Shown here: positions 44,622 through 55,364 of the stretch, piece after piece
Layout: every line of letters starts with the position of its first letter
How positions within the stretch are numbered: the first letter of the stretch is position 1
The notes under the pieces: model-generated
Database searches by the model: none
What the model saw: only the letters and a program-made list of their open reading frames with translations
Told to the model about the DNA's origin: nothing
NCBI GenBank assembly: GCA_020744225.1
Contig: JAGMWG010000018.1
Location: forward strand, 930,001-994,000
Origin: Paraphoma chrysanthemicola
Lineage: Eukaryota > Ascomycota > Dothideomycetes > Pleosporales > Phaeosphaeriaceae
DNA length: 64,000 nt
Direction: 5' to 3'
Translations under genes and position numbers: made by a program

Positions 44622-47022
44622 ATGTGGGAAGACTGGGTACTCCAAAGGCGTGACTCGTCGCTCCCCTTTCACTGTCCCTCGTACAAGCTCCCCGCCTATG
44701 GAATCGTCGAGCTGTCCCCAGGCCAATTCATTAATCTAACTACGGATGCCTTCTTTCGACCGCAATGCACGAACGCAAATGAAGGCCACTTCGACGACAC
44801 CTCGGGCGGCATTACGAGTATCGCGGATATTCGCGATCCATTCCATGCCAGCGTGAGTATCTCTAGACTGCGAGGTACATATGGGACAACTACTGACTGC
44901 GCGCGCCTACGTTCAGATCACACCACAGGCGTACGCGACGGGCGCTGCGACGGTCATCGCGTGGATGCTTGTAATCATGCTCATCATTACACCGCGTACC
45001 TTCTTCGTCGGCAACGCGACAGGCCGCTCAGGCCTCATGGGACGGCGAGGAATGATCAGCGGCGCGACAGGAGGTGGATCCATCATAGGAGTGGGCAGCC
45101 GGCCATGGTTGCAAAAGGTCGCGGCTTTGACCGTCGCCATCTCACTGACACTTGCCACCGCCGACACTTTCAAAATCGCTGGACGCCAGTACAAGGAGGG
45201 TTTTATCGACGCCATGGAGCTGCGCAACCAGGTCGTAGCTGGCATGGAGATCAAGGTCTCGCGCATTATCTCGGACATCTTCATCTGGCTCGCACAAGTC
45301 CAGACACTGATACGTCTCTTCCCGCGCCACAAGGAGAAGGTGATCATCAAATGGGTCGGTTTCGCGTTGATCCTCCTCGACATCACCTTCAGCTCGCTCA
45401 ACAGCTTCGGCCCTTACGAGAACAATCGTCGCCCCGCACATTTTGACACCGCTATCCCGGCCCTAAGCTACCTATTTCAGCTGTCGCTTAGTATGTTATA
45501 CGCTGCCTGGGTCATGTACTACGCCATTACAAAACGACGATACGCCTTCTACCACTCCATGATGTGGAACATGAGCATTGTCGCTCTTTTATCCAACATT
45601 GCCATTCTTACACCGGTGGTGTTCTTCATTACCGATATCGCCAACTACACCATCGCCGGCTGGGGCGACTATTTCCGTTGGGTCGGCGCAGCCGCTGCGA
45701 GTGTCATTGTTTGGGAATGGGTGGAGCGGATAGAAGCGCTAGAAAGAGAGGAAAGAAAAGACGGAATTCTGGGACGTGAAATTTACGATGGAGATGACAT
45801 GCTTGACACCACTCCTTCTTCTGACACGAGATGGCCGGCAAAACGACAGAGTCAGTTGTCGCAAGATGAAAAGAAACCAGGAGGCGGTGGTGGATTTGGC
45901 GGACTAGGCGCCTTCACTTCTGCGCACACTGGACGCTTCAACGATCTTGCACATAGGCTCGGGCGCAAAATGACCGAGTCACCTCGCACACAAGCGCGAC
46001 AGAAGCGTAGCATTCACATTCCTGCGCCAGCACCTGTCCGTCGCCATTCAGAATCTACGACACGCGGTGACCGAAATTCACGTGCATACATTCGGGTGCA
46101 GACTCCTCCCCCGGTACCTGTCATATCATCACCGGTCAGCCGAACCGACACCACAAGTGCCGACTCTACGGTTTACACTGTCCGCTATCACCCTATCAGC
46201 GAAACGCCTCCCATTCGTCAGCCTGGTGCTGTTGAGGAGCGCATTACAAACGCGGAATTGTCTGCCCAACCACGCGGGACCATAACCCAACCTTCGAATC
46301 CAGATGATCCTGAGAAAGGCACTGCAACACAGCCGGATGTCATCGAGCAAAGGAGTAAGTGGCACTGGCAAAGCGTCGTCGCCGCCCCATTCCGACGACA
46401 TGGGCGCACTCCACCACAAGAATTACAAAGAGGCCGAGTGATTGAGCCTTTGGCAGTAGAAGACGTAGCGGCCAACATTCCGCCACGAAATTACAGTGGG
46501 CTCGCTCTCGCAGATCGCCTTGGGACATTTGCTGCGCAACAAGGGGAACGTTTTCGCGCGAAGAAGAAGTCTGGGACGCAAACCGAAGCCACCTTACCAG
46601 TCACAATCATTCCAGCCCAACCACGGGGCCAGACATGGTCACCCGAGATAATACTGCAACAGCAACAACAACGACAAGCTCAGCAAGATATGCCGCCTCC
46701 AACTGGCCCCCATCTCGCCAGAATTCCGACGGCAATTGCAGAGGAGGACCTTCCATCACCCGCGCAGTCTGGCGAGGCGACTAGCACAAGCCAGATTGTC
46801 CACGCATCATCTTCTCCCTTGATGCATCGAGATGATGACTCCCAATCGCTGAATGGCCAACATGGTCAGCAAGTTCAACACAGTGTTGGACTGTCAGCTT
46901 CCGCGGCCAACTCTGGCAATCCTGGCAGCCCACTCGCGACTTCTGCTGGAGACGACGAACTCTCTGAGGCAGCTAACGCCCTGGGACCACAACAGCACAT
47001 GTCGACGAACCACGACAGGTAA
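44622..47022 (+). CDS. palH: PalH/Rim21 ambient-pH sensor, 7-TM plasma-membrane protein
   Basis: Sensor of alkaline ambient pH that, with the arrestin-like PalF, starts the Pal pathway leading to proteolytic activation of PacC. Exons 44622-44852 and 44917-47022, 778 residues. The extracellular N-terminus (~1-80) contains the PalH-typical LPAYGIVELSPGQFINLTTDAFFRPQC. Seven TM segments fall at roughly 84-101, 142-160, 194-211, 218-237, 255-280, 291-314 and 332-346. Sequence TFFVGNATGRSGL after TM1 and LNSFGPYENNRRPAHFDTAIPAL between TM4 and TM5 are family-typical. The C-terminal ~430 residues are cytosolic, Ser/Pro/Gln-rich and disordered, with the run LQQQQQRQAQQ. That tail is where PalF binds in known systems. 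Start at the ATG at 44622 gives the usual short N-terminus. Confidence 0.9.
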
Positions 47023-47632
47023 TGGTGGTTAGACATTACTCGCAATCTGTTTCGATCTCCTTTTTCTCATGAAATCTTGGTGTTGGCATATATACCCACG
47101 TATTTGAATTGGCGCATAGGCGGGACGATTTGTTGTTTCGTGGTAGCATATATCACACAGCATTGGCATGGTCTTGGCGCTGTGCTGGTCATCAAAAGGG
47201 ACGAGGAAGCACGTCCTCCTGTGGGCAGGGAGTTTACTGTGTAGAGCTATTGGGATACCCATCGGATTATGAGATTCGTTTTTGCAGGCTCGTTGCGGCG
47301 CATGGATGTGCGCAGGCAGATATTTAGATAGGTGTCGCTCTACTTGCGACCAAGTCAATCAACAATGACAAACATGCATCGCGAGGCGACCTTTAGCACC
47401 CTAGCAGATGATGAAGATGATGATGCCATGCCGCGCCAAGACAGCCGTACCCGGTACCTCGCTCCAAGTTCCCACGCCGCAGAAGCTTGGGCCGCTTGAT
47501 TGGCCGCGTGTGATAGCGCAGCTCCATGTTATCATCACATTGCACTGAATGCCTTTCGTCTGAACTTTCGATTGCAGCTGCGGCTCGCGCCTATTTCCCA
47601 CTCTTGCGAATAGCTCAGCTCGGCCAGCCATC
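47023..47632. other. Intergenic region PALH to MVP1
   Basis: 610 bp between two same-strand genes. PALH 3' end and MVP1 promoter; ORFs here are short shadows and no repeat was seen. Confidence 0.5.
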
Positions 47633-49993
47633 ATGTCCCTCTTTGGCGACGAGGATGTGCCGTCGCGCGCGAAGCAGGCGTCGTCGCTCTTCGATGACGA
47701 TCCCAAGCCGGCGACGAAGACGGGCAACAGCTTGTTCGCGGACGACTTGGACAGCAGCGATTCGCCGTGGAGCCTACCAACACCCAAAAAGACCGGTCGC
47801 GGCGCCCTCGTGAAGTCGCTCCTGCCAGCTTCAGACGTGCCCGACGCGTACATCGACGCCTTCGACGCCGTGCTGGACGCCGGCGACCGCGCTGGCAGTG
47901 GCATCAGCGTCGAGGGCGCGCGCAAGCTGCTGCGTGCGAGCGGCGTCTCGAGTGACACACAGGCCAAGATTCTCGAGATTGTGTCACAGCCCGGGCAGGA
48001 AGGCGCAGGACTGGGGAGGAACGAGTTCAACGTCCTCTTCGCCTTGGTTGGCCTGTCTCAAGAGGGCGAAGACGTCTTGACGCTCGACAGCGTCGACGAG
48101 CGACGCCACAGTCAGTGCAGCCCACCCGTACCTGCGCGCACATGCGACAACGTTGACGCCCGCTATTAGGTCTGCCCGTACCCACCGTCTCATTGCCGCC
48201 GTCCATGAAGCACCGCGAGGCCTCTCCACCCGCGCAGCAGCCGGCCCCAACGCCCCCCGCACAGCAACAGCAACAGCAACAGCCAGCCGAGCAGCCCACG
48301 CCGAGTCGGTCGCGCGCTCCAATGCGCAAGCAGTCCTTTGGCGACCCAGAGTCGGATCCCTGGGGGTCCCCGGACCTGCACAAAGGCCACCAACACACCA
48401 GCTACACCTCTGTCCCACAGCAGTCGAACGGCGCAAACGCAAGCGCACCCGCGACCGCTCGAACAACCAGCCAGTTCACCACCAACTCGACAACCAACTC
48501 CACGACACATCGGGACTCTGTGCAGCCGAGCTCGCTAAGCAGCGAAGGTGGTTGGGGAGGCTACAATGGAGCGTCCAACCAGCCTTTTGCGACTCCAGCA
48601 CTCGGCGACGGAGGATTCGGCGCGGCTCCTGTGGGCGGCGGAGCAGACCCTCCACCAGATCTGGGCAGGTCAATTGGCCGCGTAGGCTTGGGAAGCACTG
48701 GCTCGGATGAGGTCATTACCATCACAGCCATTGCAGAGAAGGAGGGAGTTTTCCTCTTCCAACACCGCAACTATGAGGTCGCGAGTTCGCGACGGACTAC
48801 TAAAGTTGTGCGGCGCTACAGCGACTTCGTCTGGTTGCTCGATTGTCTGCACAAGAGATATCCATTCCGACAATTACCGCTGTTGCCTCCGAAGAGGGTT
48901 GGTAGTGAGTGTTCCCTCCCCTGCGATTCGATGCGTATTGAGAGTTCTTAGTCAATGGCAATCCTATAGCCGCGGATGCCAGCTTCCTTGAGAAACGGAG
49001 AAAAGGCCTCACGCGTTTTAGCAACGCCCTCGTTAGACATCCAGTGCTTAACCAAGAGCAGCTGGTCATCATGTTCCTAACAGTTCCAACGGTATGTTCG
49101 CAAAAGCTTGTGTGCAGGTAATATGCTAAATCGTCAAAGGAGCTTGCGGTATGGAGAAAGCAGGCGAATCTTTCGGTGCAGGAAGAGTTTACTGGCAAGC
49201 CACTACCTCCAGACCTCGAAGACTCGCTTCCTAAAACGCTGTCTGACATGTTCGATACTGTTCGATCTGGCGTTCGCCGCAGCGCCGAGAGCTACATCAA
49301 CCTGTGTAACATGATGGAGCGGCTGACAAGGCGTAACGAAGGCATTGCTGCTGAGTACCTTCGCTTCTCCACAGCCCTGTCCTCACTCACAGAGTGTTCG
49401 GTGGACACATACGCGGTTGACACCAACGACGTGCCCTTGCTAAACGAAGGGCTCAACTCGACAGCAAGGCATTTGGATCAGTCTAGACAGTTGTTGGATG
49501 ACGAGGCACGTGCTTGGGAAGAAGGTGTTCTCGAAGACTTGAAGAGGCAGAGAGACACGCTTGTCAGTGTACGAGACATGTTCGACCGTCGCGACAAGTA
49601 TGCAAAGGACAATATCCCCTCGCTCGAGAAGAGGATAGCAAGCAACGAGACAAAGCTCCAAAATATTCGAAACAAGCCGGCGGATCAGATAAAACCAGGC
49701 GAAGCTGAGAAAGTGGAGGATGCGATATTCAAGGTAGGACTCCCAGCCACTTCACATTGGCTCAACTGACCCACGTTTCAAAGGATAAAGAATCGATTGT
49801 ACAGCAACATGCTCGGGGTGTCTTCATTAGGGAGTGTATTCGGGACGAGCTGCTATACTTTCAAAAGAGCCAATACCATGTCAGTCGACTGCACCAGGAA
49901 TGGAGTCAGGAGCGCGTCAAGTACGCGGAGCTGCAGGCAGACAACTGGCGCGCGCTCAGTGAGGAAGTGGAGAGCATGCCTTCTGCGGAATAA
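47633..49993 (+). CDS. MVP1: Sorting nexin Mvp1 (SNX8-like, PX-BAR)
   Basis: PX-BAR sorting nexin that binds PtdIns3P on endosomes and drives retrograde cargo tubules, 718 residues. Exons 47633-48110, 48170-48904, 48952-49091, 49140-49733 and 49784-49993. The N-terminal SLFGDEDV..SLFDDDP..NSLFADDL repeats are followed by an EH-like domain (~60-155). A linker with a Q-run (190-197) and Ser/Thr/Pro-rich sequence comes next. The PX domain is visible from ITAIAEKEG with the lipid-binding RRYSDF and LPLLPPKRVG-INGNPIAAD. The BAR-like helical half follows (FTGKPLPPDLEDSLPKTLSDMFD to LQADNWRALSEEVESM). The I-N-G junction at the third exon restores the family sequence. Length is typical of filamentous-fungal Mvp1. 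Confidence 0.92.
48262..48282 (+). repeat. CAGCAA microsatellite encoding polyglutamine in MVP1
   Basis: About 3.5 units of CAGCAA in the linker between the EH-like and PX domains of MVP1. It encodes a seven-Gln run and is likely length-variable between strains (inference). Confidence 0.7.
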
Positions 49994-51067
49994 AGGTGAC
50001 AGATGATCCGCACCGTGTCAGGCGCGGTTGTAACTTGTACATTTTCCATTTATGTTCGCACATCATAGCCGCAAACAGTGTAGGAGCGGATGACTATATC
50101 AGCTATTCTGTTTGCAGATATAGCTCTTGATTGATACCAAGGTCACTGAACGCTTCAAGCACTATGTCAAGATCCGCTACTCGTCTGTGCACCTAAGTGT
50201 GTGTTTCTTTGGCGTCGCACACTTGTGAATTGCACTTTCTGTCCTTCATGATTGGTTGATGCGGAAGCCCATCTTCTCGCATCGCTTCTGCCCTCCATTG
50301 AACGAGCTCTATGCTAGACGTAACCTTGCCGACCGATTTACCCTGAGCAATCGGCGGCCTGTTTTGGCAGTCACCAGCCACCACGCTCATTCACTTCGCA
50401 ATTGTATATATACAAGAGCAAACGATCAACTTCTCCTCACTCTTCACGTGGCCTTACGCCATCGACTAAACGGACAAGTTAGACCGCTCCTCGCATCACA
50501 CTCAAAGAAACGCCGCGCAAGTGCACAACACGCCTTTCTCTCGACTGCATCAACAGCACATGCGACGTTCAACTCCCTAATGCCTAAACGCAAAGCCCAG
50601 ACCAGCTCCGAAAACATGGACAATCCCGCGAAGAAGACAAAGGCAGCGCATAAGAAGAACAAGAGATCTACTGATGATGGTAAGTATTCAGCTACCTATC
50701 TTTTCAAATTCGCGAGGTTGAGCACCACGGAGCCGCGTGGTGGTGAGGCTGTGGAGATAACAGTGTTATGTCCGAAGCCCCTCTGTGCACGGTATTGGCT
50801 CACTGTTGCTACCTCGACGGTGTGTCACAATATACTGGAGCTCAAGTGCAGCGACCACAGCTCAGCGTACCCGGAGCCCGGAACCAAGCCCAGCTGTGGA
50901 TTGTTATCACCCTTCTTCGCCGCTCCATCGCGCTCTCACTTCAGCGTCGACTTTTTCGCCCCTCGCAACCCCACCTCAAGCTCGACCGCGGCCCTCATTC
51001 CTTCTCTGCTTGCTGTTCAACTGCAGTGGAACTTGCTTGCAAAACGTGGTCGCGCAGCTAATCCAGA
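49994..51067. other. Upstream region of DCN1 with a basic uORF-like exon
   Basis: 1.07 kb between MVP1 and the DCN1 start. It contains an ATG at 50580 opening a short, very basic 33-codon reading frame (MPKRKAQ..KKTKAAHKKNKRSTDD) that runs into a good donor GTAAGT at 50680. The nearest acceptor (TCCAG, ending 51066) lies 1 base before the DCN1 ATG, but the joined frame is off by one, so this looks like a 5'-UTR exon with a uORF. See findings. Confidence 0.4.
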
Positions 51068-54000
51068 ATGCCAACAGTATACACTTCTCAGCAGAAGGCT
51101 GCCATCACTCAGTTCATGAGCTTCACGAGTGTCGACCGCAATGCTGCCATACGGGTGCTAAAAAGCCATAACTGGGATGCTCAGACAGCCGTCAACGCGT
51201 AAGTTCATGAATTTCCTTTTTCTAAGTGACGATCTAGGGTATCCAAAAGTATCTGCTGCTGTCCCCAAAGAGAAGACTCGAAGAGCCGCCTGCGCAATTT
51301 CGTCCTTTGTCGTCATCGCGCGAGCACGACACACTGGAGACAGTGCGTGTTTGGCAACTCTGGGAAGCTGCACCACGATTAGGATTGACTATCATATGGA
51401 AGTGCACTTTTCCTTACGGAACAATCCCTGCTTGAATGCTGCTTCCAACTTGCGGGCGGCTGTTGCTACACCCGTGTCGCTCGAGACTACCGCATTCAGC
51501 GCAGCGTGTCAAAACCATACCCGCGTTTTCCACACTTGCCCGTTACACGCACTACATTCAACACCTGTTTAGCCAGCATCAAACAATCTTCGCGAGCATC
51601 CACAGCACCATGTTCGGCGCATCTGAGGATCGGGCTCGACAACTCGCATATCGCAAGCGAAGAGAACGAGTTATTTCAGGACAGTCGTACACGACGTATC
51701 GCTCACTGAGCTCTGCAAGCCGCATATCGCAGCAGTCTCAGCAATCGATTGTTCCAAGTGCTGAGCCTTTTGGAACCATGACAACGCATCTCGCCTCACA
51801 CAACCGCTGCTCTGAGAACCTGCTACCCACTTGCGAGAGCTCTCATCCAGGCACCGAGCCAGTGTGTGGACATGGCCCCGAGTCCCGTTCAATTGCAGCG
51901 ATGCAAAACTTGGACCTAGAAAACCTCTACCAGTTGCAAGTCGACCGCCTTGGTCAGGTGCCCTACGACAGTTTGACATCTGAAGGTAGAGCAGAGAGAC
52001 CGAGCTATCATTCCCTGCCATGCCCGCCGTCCAGCATGAACAAGGCCTCAGTACCATCTAGATTTTGGCAACACACTCGCAACATCACCATGCCGATCCC
52101 ATACACTGAGATACAATCGTTACTCGGCCCCAGAACGCACCTTGGACCCGGGCTGTCTGTATCTGTGGGTGATCACAACGCATTTTATGGTCATTCTATA
52201 CTAGCCCCCGCGGTATGTCTACGCGGCGGTGGTAGTGGTTGCGAGAGCTACCAGACCAAGCTGGACCAGACAGAGGATGACAATATGGATAGCCAGTTCA
52301 GACCAGCCACCCAAGCAAACCTCATTATCCCAGGTCAGGAAGATGCGCTTCGTCCACGATCCGCTGCGCCACACGACATGGGTACAGGAAGCATATACGC
52401 AATACCATCGCTTGTTCAGCGAGCTGTCCCTGAGCGTGCCTTCCAGCCTGGCAGGGTATCATCGCATTGGTCGTCCGACATGCATCCGTTTGTGCCAAGC
52501 ATGCGAATCCAGGATATGGTAGCAGATTCACAACTTGCTCGCACGACCCCAGCACTAGTCACCCAACCACAATGGCAGATGAGCGCACACCATCCTTTCA
52601 CGAATCTCAGTACCCCCCATTTCAATGCCTTCCATCCGAGCATGTTCATTCCGCCCGGCCCCACATATGGGGCACCATACCCACGCTCCACCAAACCGGT
52701 CTCACCGCAACCATCAGCTGTGTGGTCACTGAGTTCTCTAGACCAAGCACACAACCTGAAACGACCATATTTGGCTCAGTTCCCGTGGGTTGCGCCTTGG
52801 ATGAGTAGGATTGAATTTGCGGCTCCAATCTCATCTGGGATGGCGTTAACGGCTTTGGTGGAAAAGATTCCACAAACGCGCCGCAGCGAGCTTGCGTCCC
52901 TTTTTGGATCGAAAGCGACGCCGACCGCTTGGATAGCCGAGGAGGCAAATGCACGCCGTTACTTCTACCGTTCCCTCAATGAGCCAACGCGCGTTTGCTT
53001 TCTGGGCCTAATCAACGCTAGAGCACAAGAGCTCCAGGCTGTAGCCGCAGGACAGGCAGACCCTCAGATCCAGGATCTAGGCATATCGAGCACTACCGAT
53101 GCCCAGCTCATGCTTTACCATCTTTTGGAGGCAGTAGAGTTCCCACCTGGTCGAGGTTTACCACCCATCAAAGCAGTCAGATCCAAGTACGACTATGCTG
53201 CATACATGCGCATGTATTTCGCACAAGTGCAGACTAGGACAAATGGCGAGCGAAGCACAAGTGCGCCAGATCTGGGACAGGAGCCGGAATTCTACGGGTA
53301 CTTTATCTTGGTACCCTGCTATAGCGATACTTTGTGACATCAACCAAGGATTCAACTTACTGACAGTCTCATTGTAGGTATTTCAGCGGCGGTGGCGGGT
53401 CGACTGGTTCTTCGGCGACTAAGGCTAGTCTCAGCAAGGTCTTCGATCGGTACCGAGATAACGCAACCGGGGAGCCTGATGCCATCGGACCCGAAGGAAC
53501 GATGAAGTACTTCCAGGACATTGATGTGGATCTGGAGGACTTGGATGTACTGGCTGCACATGAGATTGTGCAAGCTACCGCTATGGCCGAGCTAAGTCGC
53601 GAAGGCTTCGTCAATGGCTGGCAAGAACGCAAGTATGTTTCTTGCCATTCTTTCATCAATTGGCCTGGCTGACGTTTCCTAGCTGCGATACTGTCGACAA
53701 GCAAAAAGGCTACGTCAAGAATCTGAAGCGTGAACTACCTGCAAGTCGAGACCTGTTCGAGCGTATTTACAAGTACGCGTTCACGATTGCTAAGACTGGA
53801 AATTCCAAACAAGCGACTCTTGACCAAGCCATCGTCTTCTGGGACCTCCTCTTCAGCTCGAATCTCTCTCCTATCAACTGGTCAAGCACCAACACACCGT
53901 GGCTAGACTGGTGGAAAGAGTTCCTCACTACCTCCTTCAAGAAGAGCGTCAACAAGGACATGTGGAACGAAACTCTGAAGTTTGCCAAACTCACCCTCGC

Positions 54001-54127
54001 CGACGAAGACATGACTTTCTGGACCGAGGAGTCATCATGGCCCTCCGTTATTGATGACTTCGTGGAGTGGGTCAAAAACGAGAAGAGAGGCGGCTCAAAG
54101 ACGGAGGCTATGGAAGAGGACTACTGA
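51068..54127 (+). CDS. DCN1: DCN1-like cullin neddylation protein, with a gene-sized intron
   Basis: Scaffold-type E3 that promotes Nedd8 transfer from Ubc12 to cullins, 276 residues. Exons 51068-51198, 53378-53632 and 53683-54127. Exon 1 is the UBA domain (MPTVYTSQQKAAITQFMSFT, then VLKSHNWDAQTAVNA). The junction gives VNA-YFSGGGGSTG, the expected linker. Exons 2-3 form the cullin-binding PONY domain: LSKVFDRYRD, IGPEGTMKYFQDIDVDLEDLDVL, DLFERIYKYAFTIAK, LDQAIVFWDLLF, WNETLKFAKLTLADEDMTFW and SSWPSVIDDFVEW, with the usual acidic end EEDY. Size matches yeast Dcn1 (269). The oddity is intron 1: 2,179 bp (51199-53377) against a local norm of 50-60 bp. It contains a complete 575-codon ORF on the same strand. 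Confidence 0.9.
51610..53337 (+). CDS. Unknown 575-residue ORF nested in the DCN1 intron
   Basis: An intronless open frame of 575 codons lies wholly inside DCN1 intron 1 on the same strand; I do not recognise a family. It begins at an ATG with a good context (ACC-ATG), though the frame is open for 58 codons before it. The first ~400 residues are Ser/Pro/His/Gln-rich, low in charge and probably disordered, opening with a basic stretch (MFGASEDRARQLAYRKRRERVI). Residues ~400-575 look folded and include ALTALVEKIPQTRRSELASL, ARRYFYRSLNEPTRVCFLGL and AQLMLYHLLEAVEFPPGRG. The TGA at 53335 is only 40 bp before the DCN1 acceptor, so its 3' UTR would overlap DCN1 exon 2. No transposase, reverse transcriptase or terminal repeats are seen. 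Base and codon use resemble the flanking genes. It could be a real nested gene or an alternative DCN1 exon. Confidence 0.6.
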   Translation: MFGASEDRARQLAYRKRRERVISGQSYTTYRSLSSASRISQQSQQSIVPSAEPFGTMTTHLASHNRCSENLLPTCESSHPGTEPVCGHGPESRSIAAMQNLDLENLYQLQVDRLGQVPYDSLTSEGRAERPSYHSLPCPPSSMNKASVPSRFWQHTRNITMPIPYTEIQSLLGPRTHLGPGLSVSVGDHNAFYGHSILAPAVCLRGGGSGCESYQTKLDQTEDDNMDSQFRPATQANLIIPGQEDALRPRSAAPHDMGTGSIYAIPSLVQRAVPERAFQPGRVSSHWSSDMHPFVPSMRIQDMVADSQLARTTPALVTQPQWQMSAHHPFTNLSTPHFNAFHPSMFIPPGPTYGAPYPRSTKPVSPQPSAVWSLSSLDQAHNLKRPYLAQFPWVAPWMSRIEFAAPISSGMALTALVEKIPQTRRSELASLFGSKATPTAWIAEEANARRYFYRSLNEPTRVCFLGLINARAQELQAVAAGQADPQIQDLGISSTTDAQLMLYHLLEAVEFPPGRGLPPIKAVRSKYDYAAYMRMYFAQVQTRTNGERSTSAPDLGQEPEFYGYFILVPCYSDTL

Positions 54128-54660
54128 CGGCTTTGTGTTTTCTCTGCCTCCATGGCCTACACGACAGGATTTGTGGGCGGAGCCCTGTGTCGCTCTCGAG
54201 CGCTCTCATGATGATAGCGAAGATTTTCTTAGACGAACTTCCTTCAGCCAAAGGCATAATGTTTCATGGGAGCATGACGTATCCTCTACTGACTTCCTGG
54301 CATCTTTGGAGATAGAGATCAGCTCCTAGTACGATAGACTAGCTCGGCATTATGTTTCAACTTGCATCGAAATATTCTCAGGGCGATCTTCATTTTGTGT
54401 GATTGATACCATGCGAAGAGTGACATGAGCATTATTCGACTCGAAAACCTTTGTTGTTTGTTTGGCGCTTGCTCGCGTTCGCATAAGTCCGACTTTGTCG
54501 ATGTCTTGGCGCGCTAATAAGCGAGGATTAGTCAGGCCCACCTGCTGCCGCGAAAATCATCGACGGCCAAAGTTCAAAGTCACGACCAACTAACCCCAAC
54601 AGCAGACAAAGTACATATGCCCCAGAATTGCTGTCGCTGCAACTGCTAACACTGCACAAG
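54128..54660. other. Intergenic region DCN1 to RPL32
   Basis: 533 bp holding the DCN1 3' UTR and the RPL32 promoter. No gene recognised; short ORFs only. Confidence 0.5.
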
Positions 54661-55364
54661 ATGGTTGCCGCTAAGAAGCACGTCGCGATCGTGAAGAAGC
54701 GTACGACCCGCCCCGAATTGCGACATCGAGAAATCACAACTGACACACGTTGCAGACCCCAAGCGGTTCAACCGCCACCAGTCGGACCGCTTCATGTGTA
54801 AGAGAAGAGACGACCAAGATTGACAAACGAAGAATCTGACAGCATTCAGGTGTCGACCCCTCATGGCGCAAGCCTAAGGGTATCGACAACCGCGTCCGCA
54901 GGCGGTTCAAGGGCCAAGCTGCTATGCCCAAGGTACGGACCTCTTATACTATACGATGCGCCGCGAGACAAAGCACATCGAAATAATTTGACTCGAATGG
55001 ATGAAGATGTGCTGACCAGCGGCACAGATCGGTTACGGATCCAACAGGAAGACCCGCCACCTCATGCCGAGCGGCCACAAGGCTTTCCTCGTCAGCAATG
55101 GTACGATAGTTAAGAAGCATCGCAGGCGTGTAGTAGCTAACAGATGATAGTCGCCGATGTCGACCTTCTCCTCATGCACAACACCACCTTCGCCGCAGAG
55201 TACGTGCGCTCGATGCTGAAGAGAATCTGTGTGCATCACACTAACTCGCCCCTAGGATCTCTCACTCCGTATCAGCACGAAAGCGTATCGACATCGTCGC
55301 TCGCGCGAAGCAGCTCGGCGTCAAGGTGACGAACGGCAAGGCCCGCGTCAAGACTGAGTCATAG
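54661..55364 (+). CDS. RPL32: 60S ribosomal protein eL32
   Basis: Cytosolic large-subunit ribosomal protein eL32, 131 residues, normal length. Six short exons: 54661-54700, 54756-54797, 54850-54932, 55028-55100, 55151-55199 and 55256-55364, all junctions in phase. The reassembled chain starts MVAAKKHVAIVKKHPKRF. It then gives NRHQSDRFMCVDPSWRKPKG, IDNRVRRRFKGQAAMPKIGY, GSNRKTRHLMPSGHKAFLVS, LLLMHNTTFAAEISHSVSARK and RIDIVARAKQLGVKVTNGKA, all canonical eL32. High intron density is usual for fungal ribosomal-protein genes. Splicing changes and frame are unambiguous because the protein is so conserved. Confidence 0.97.

Noticed and set aside
44151..45446. 431-codon plus-strand ORF upstream of and into PALH
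   Set aside because: It contains PALH exon 1 but runs through the intron into a wrong frame; the PALH family sequence requires the splice at 44852/44917.
50256..51119. 287-codon plus-strand ORF ahead of DCN1
   Set aside because: It passes through the apparent leader intron and into DCN1 exon 1 in the wrong frame. Only the basic segment near 50580 is of interest.
51199..53377. Transposon insertion as explanation of the long DCN1 intron
   Set aside because: No terminal repeats, target-site duplication, transposase or reverse-transcriptase motifs could be seen.
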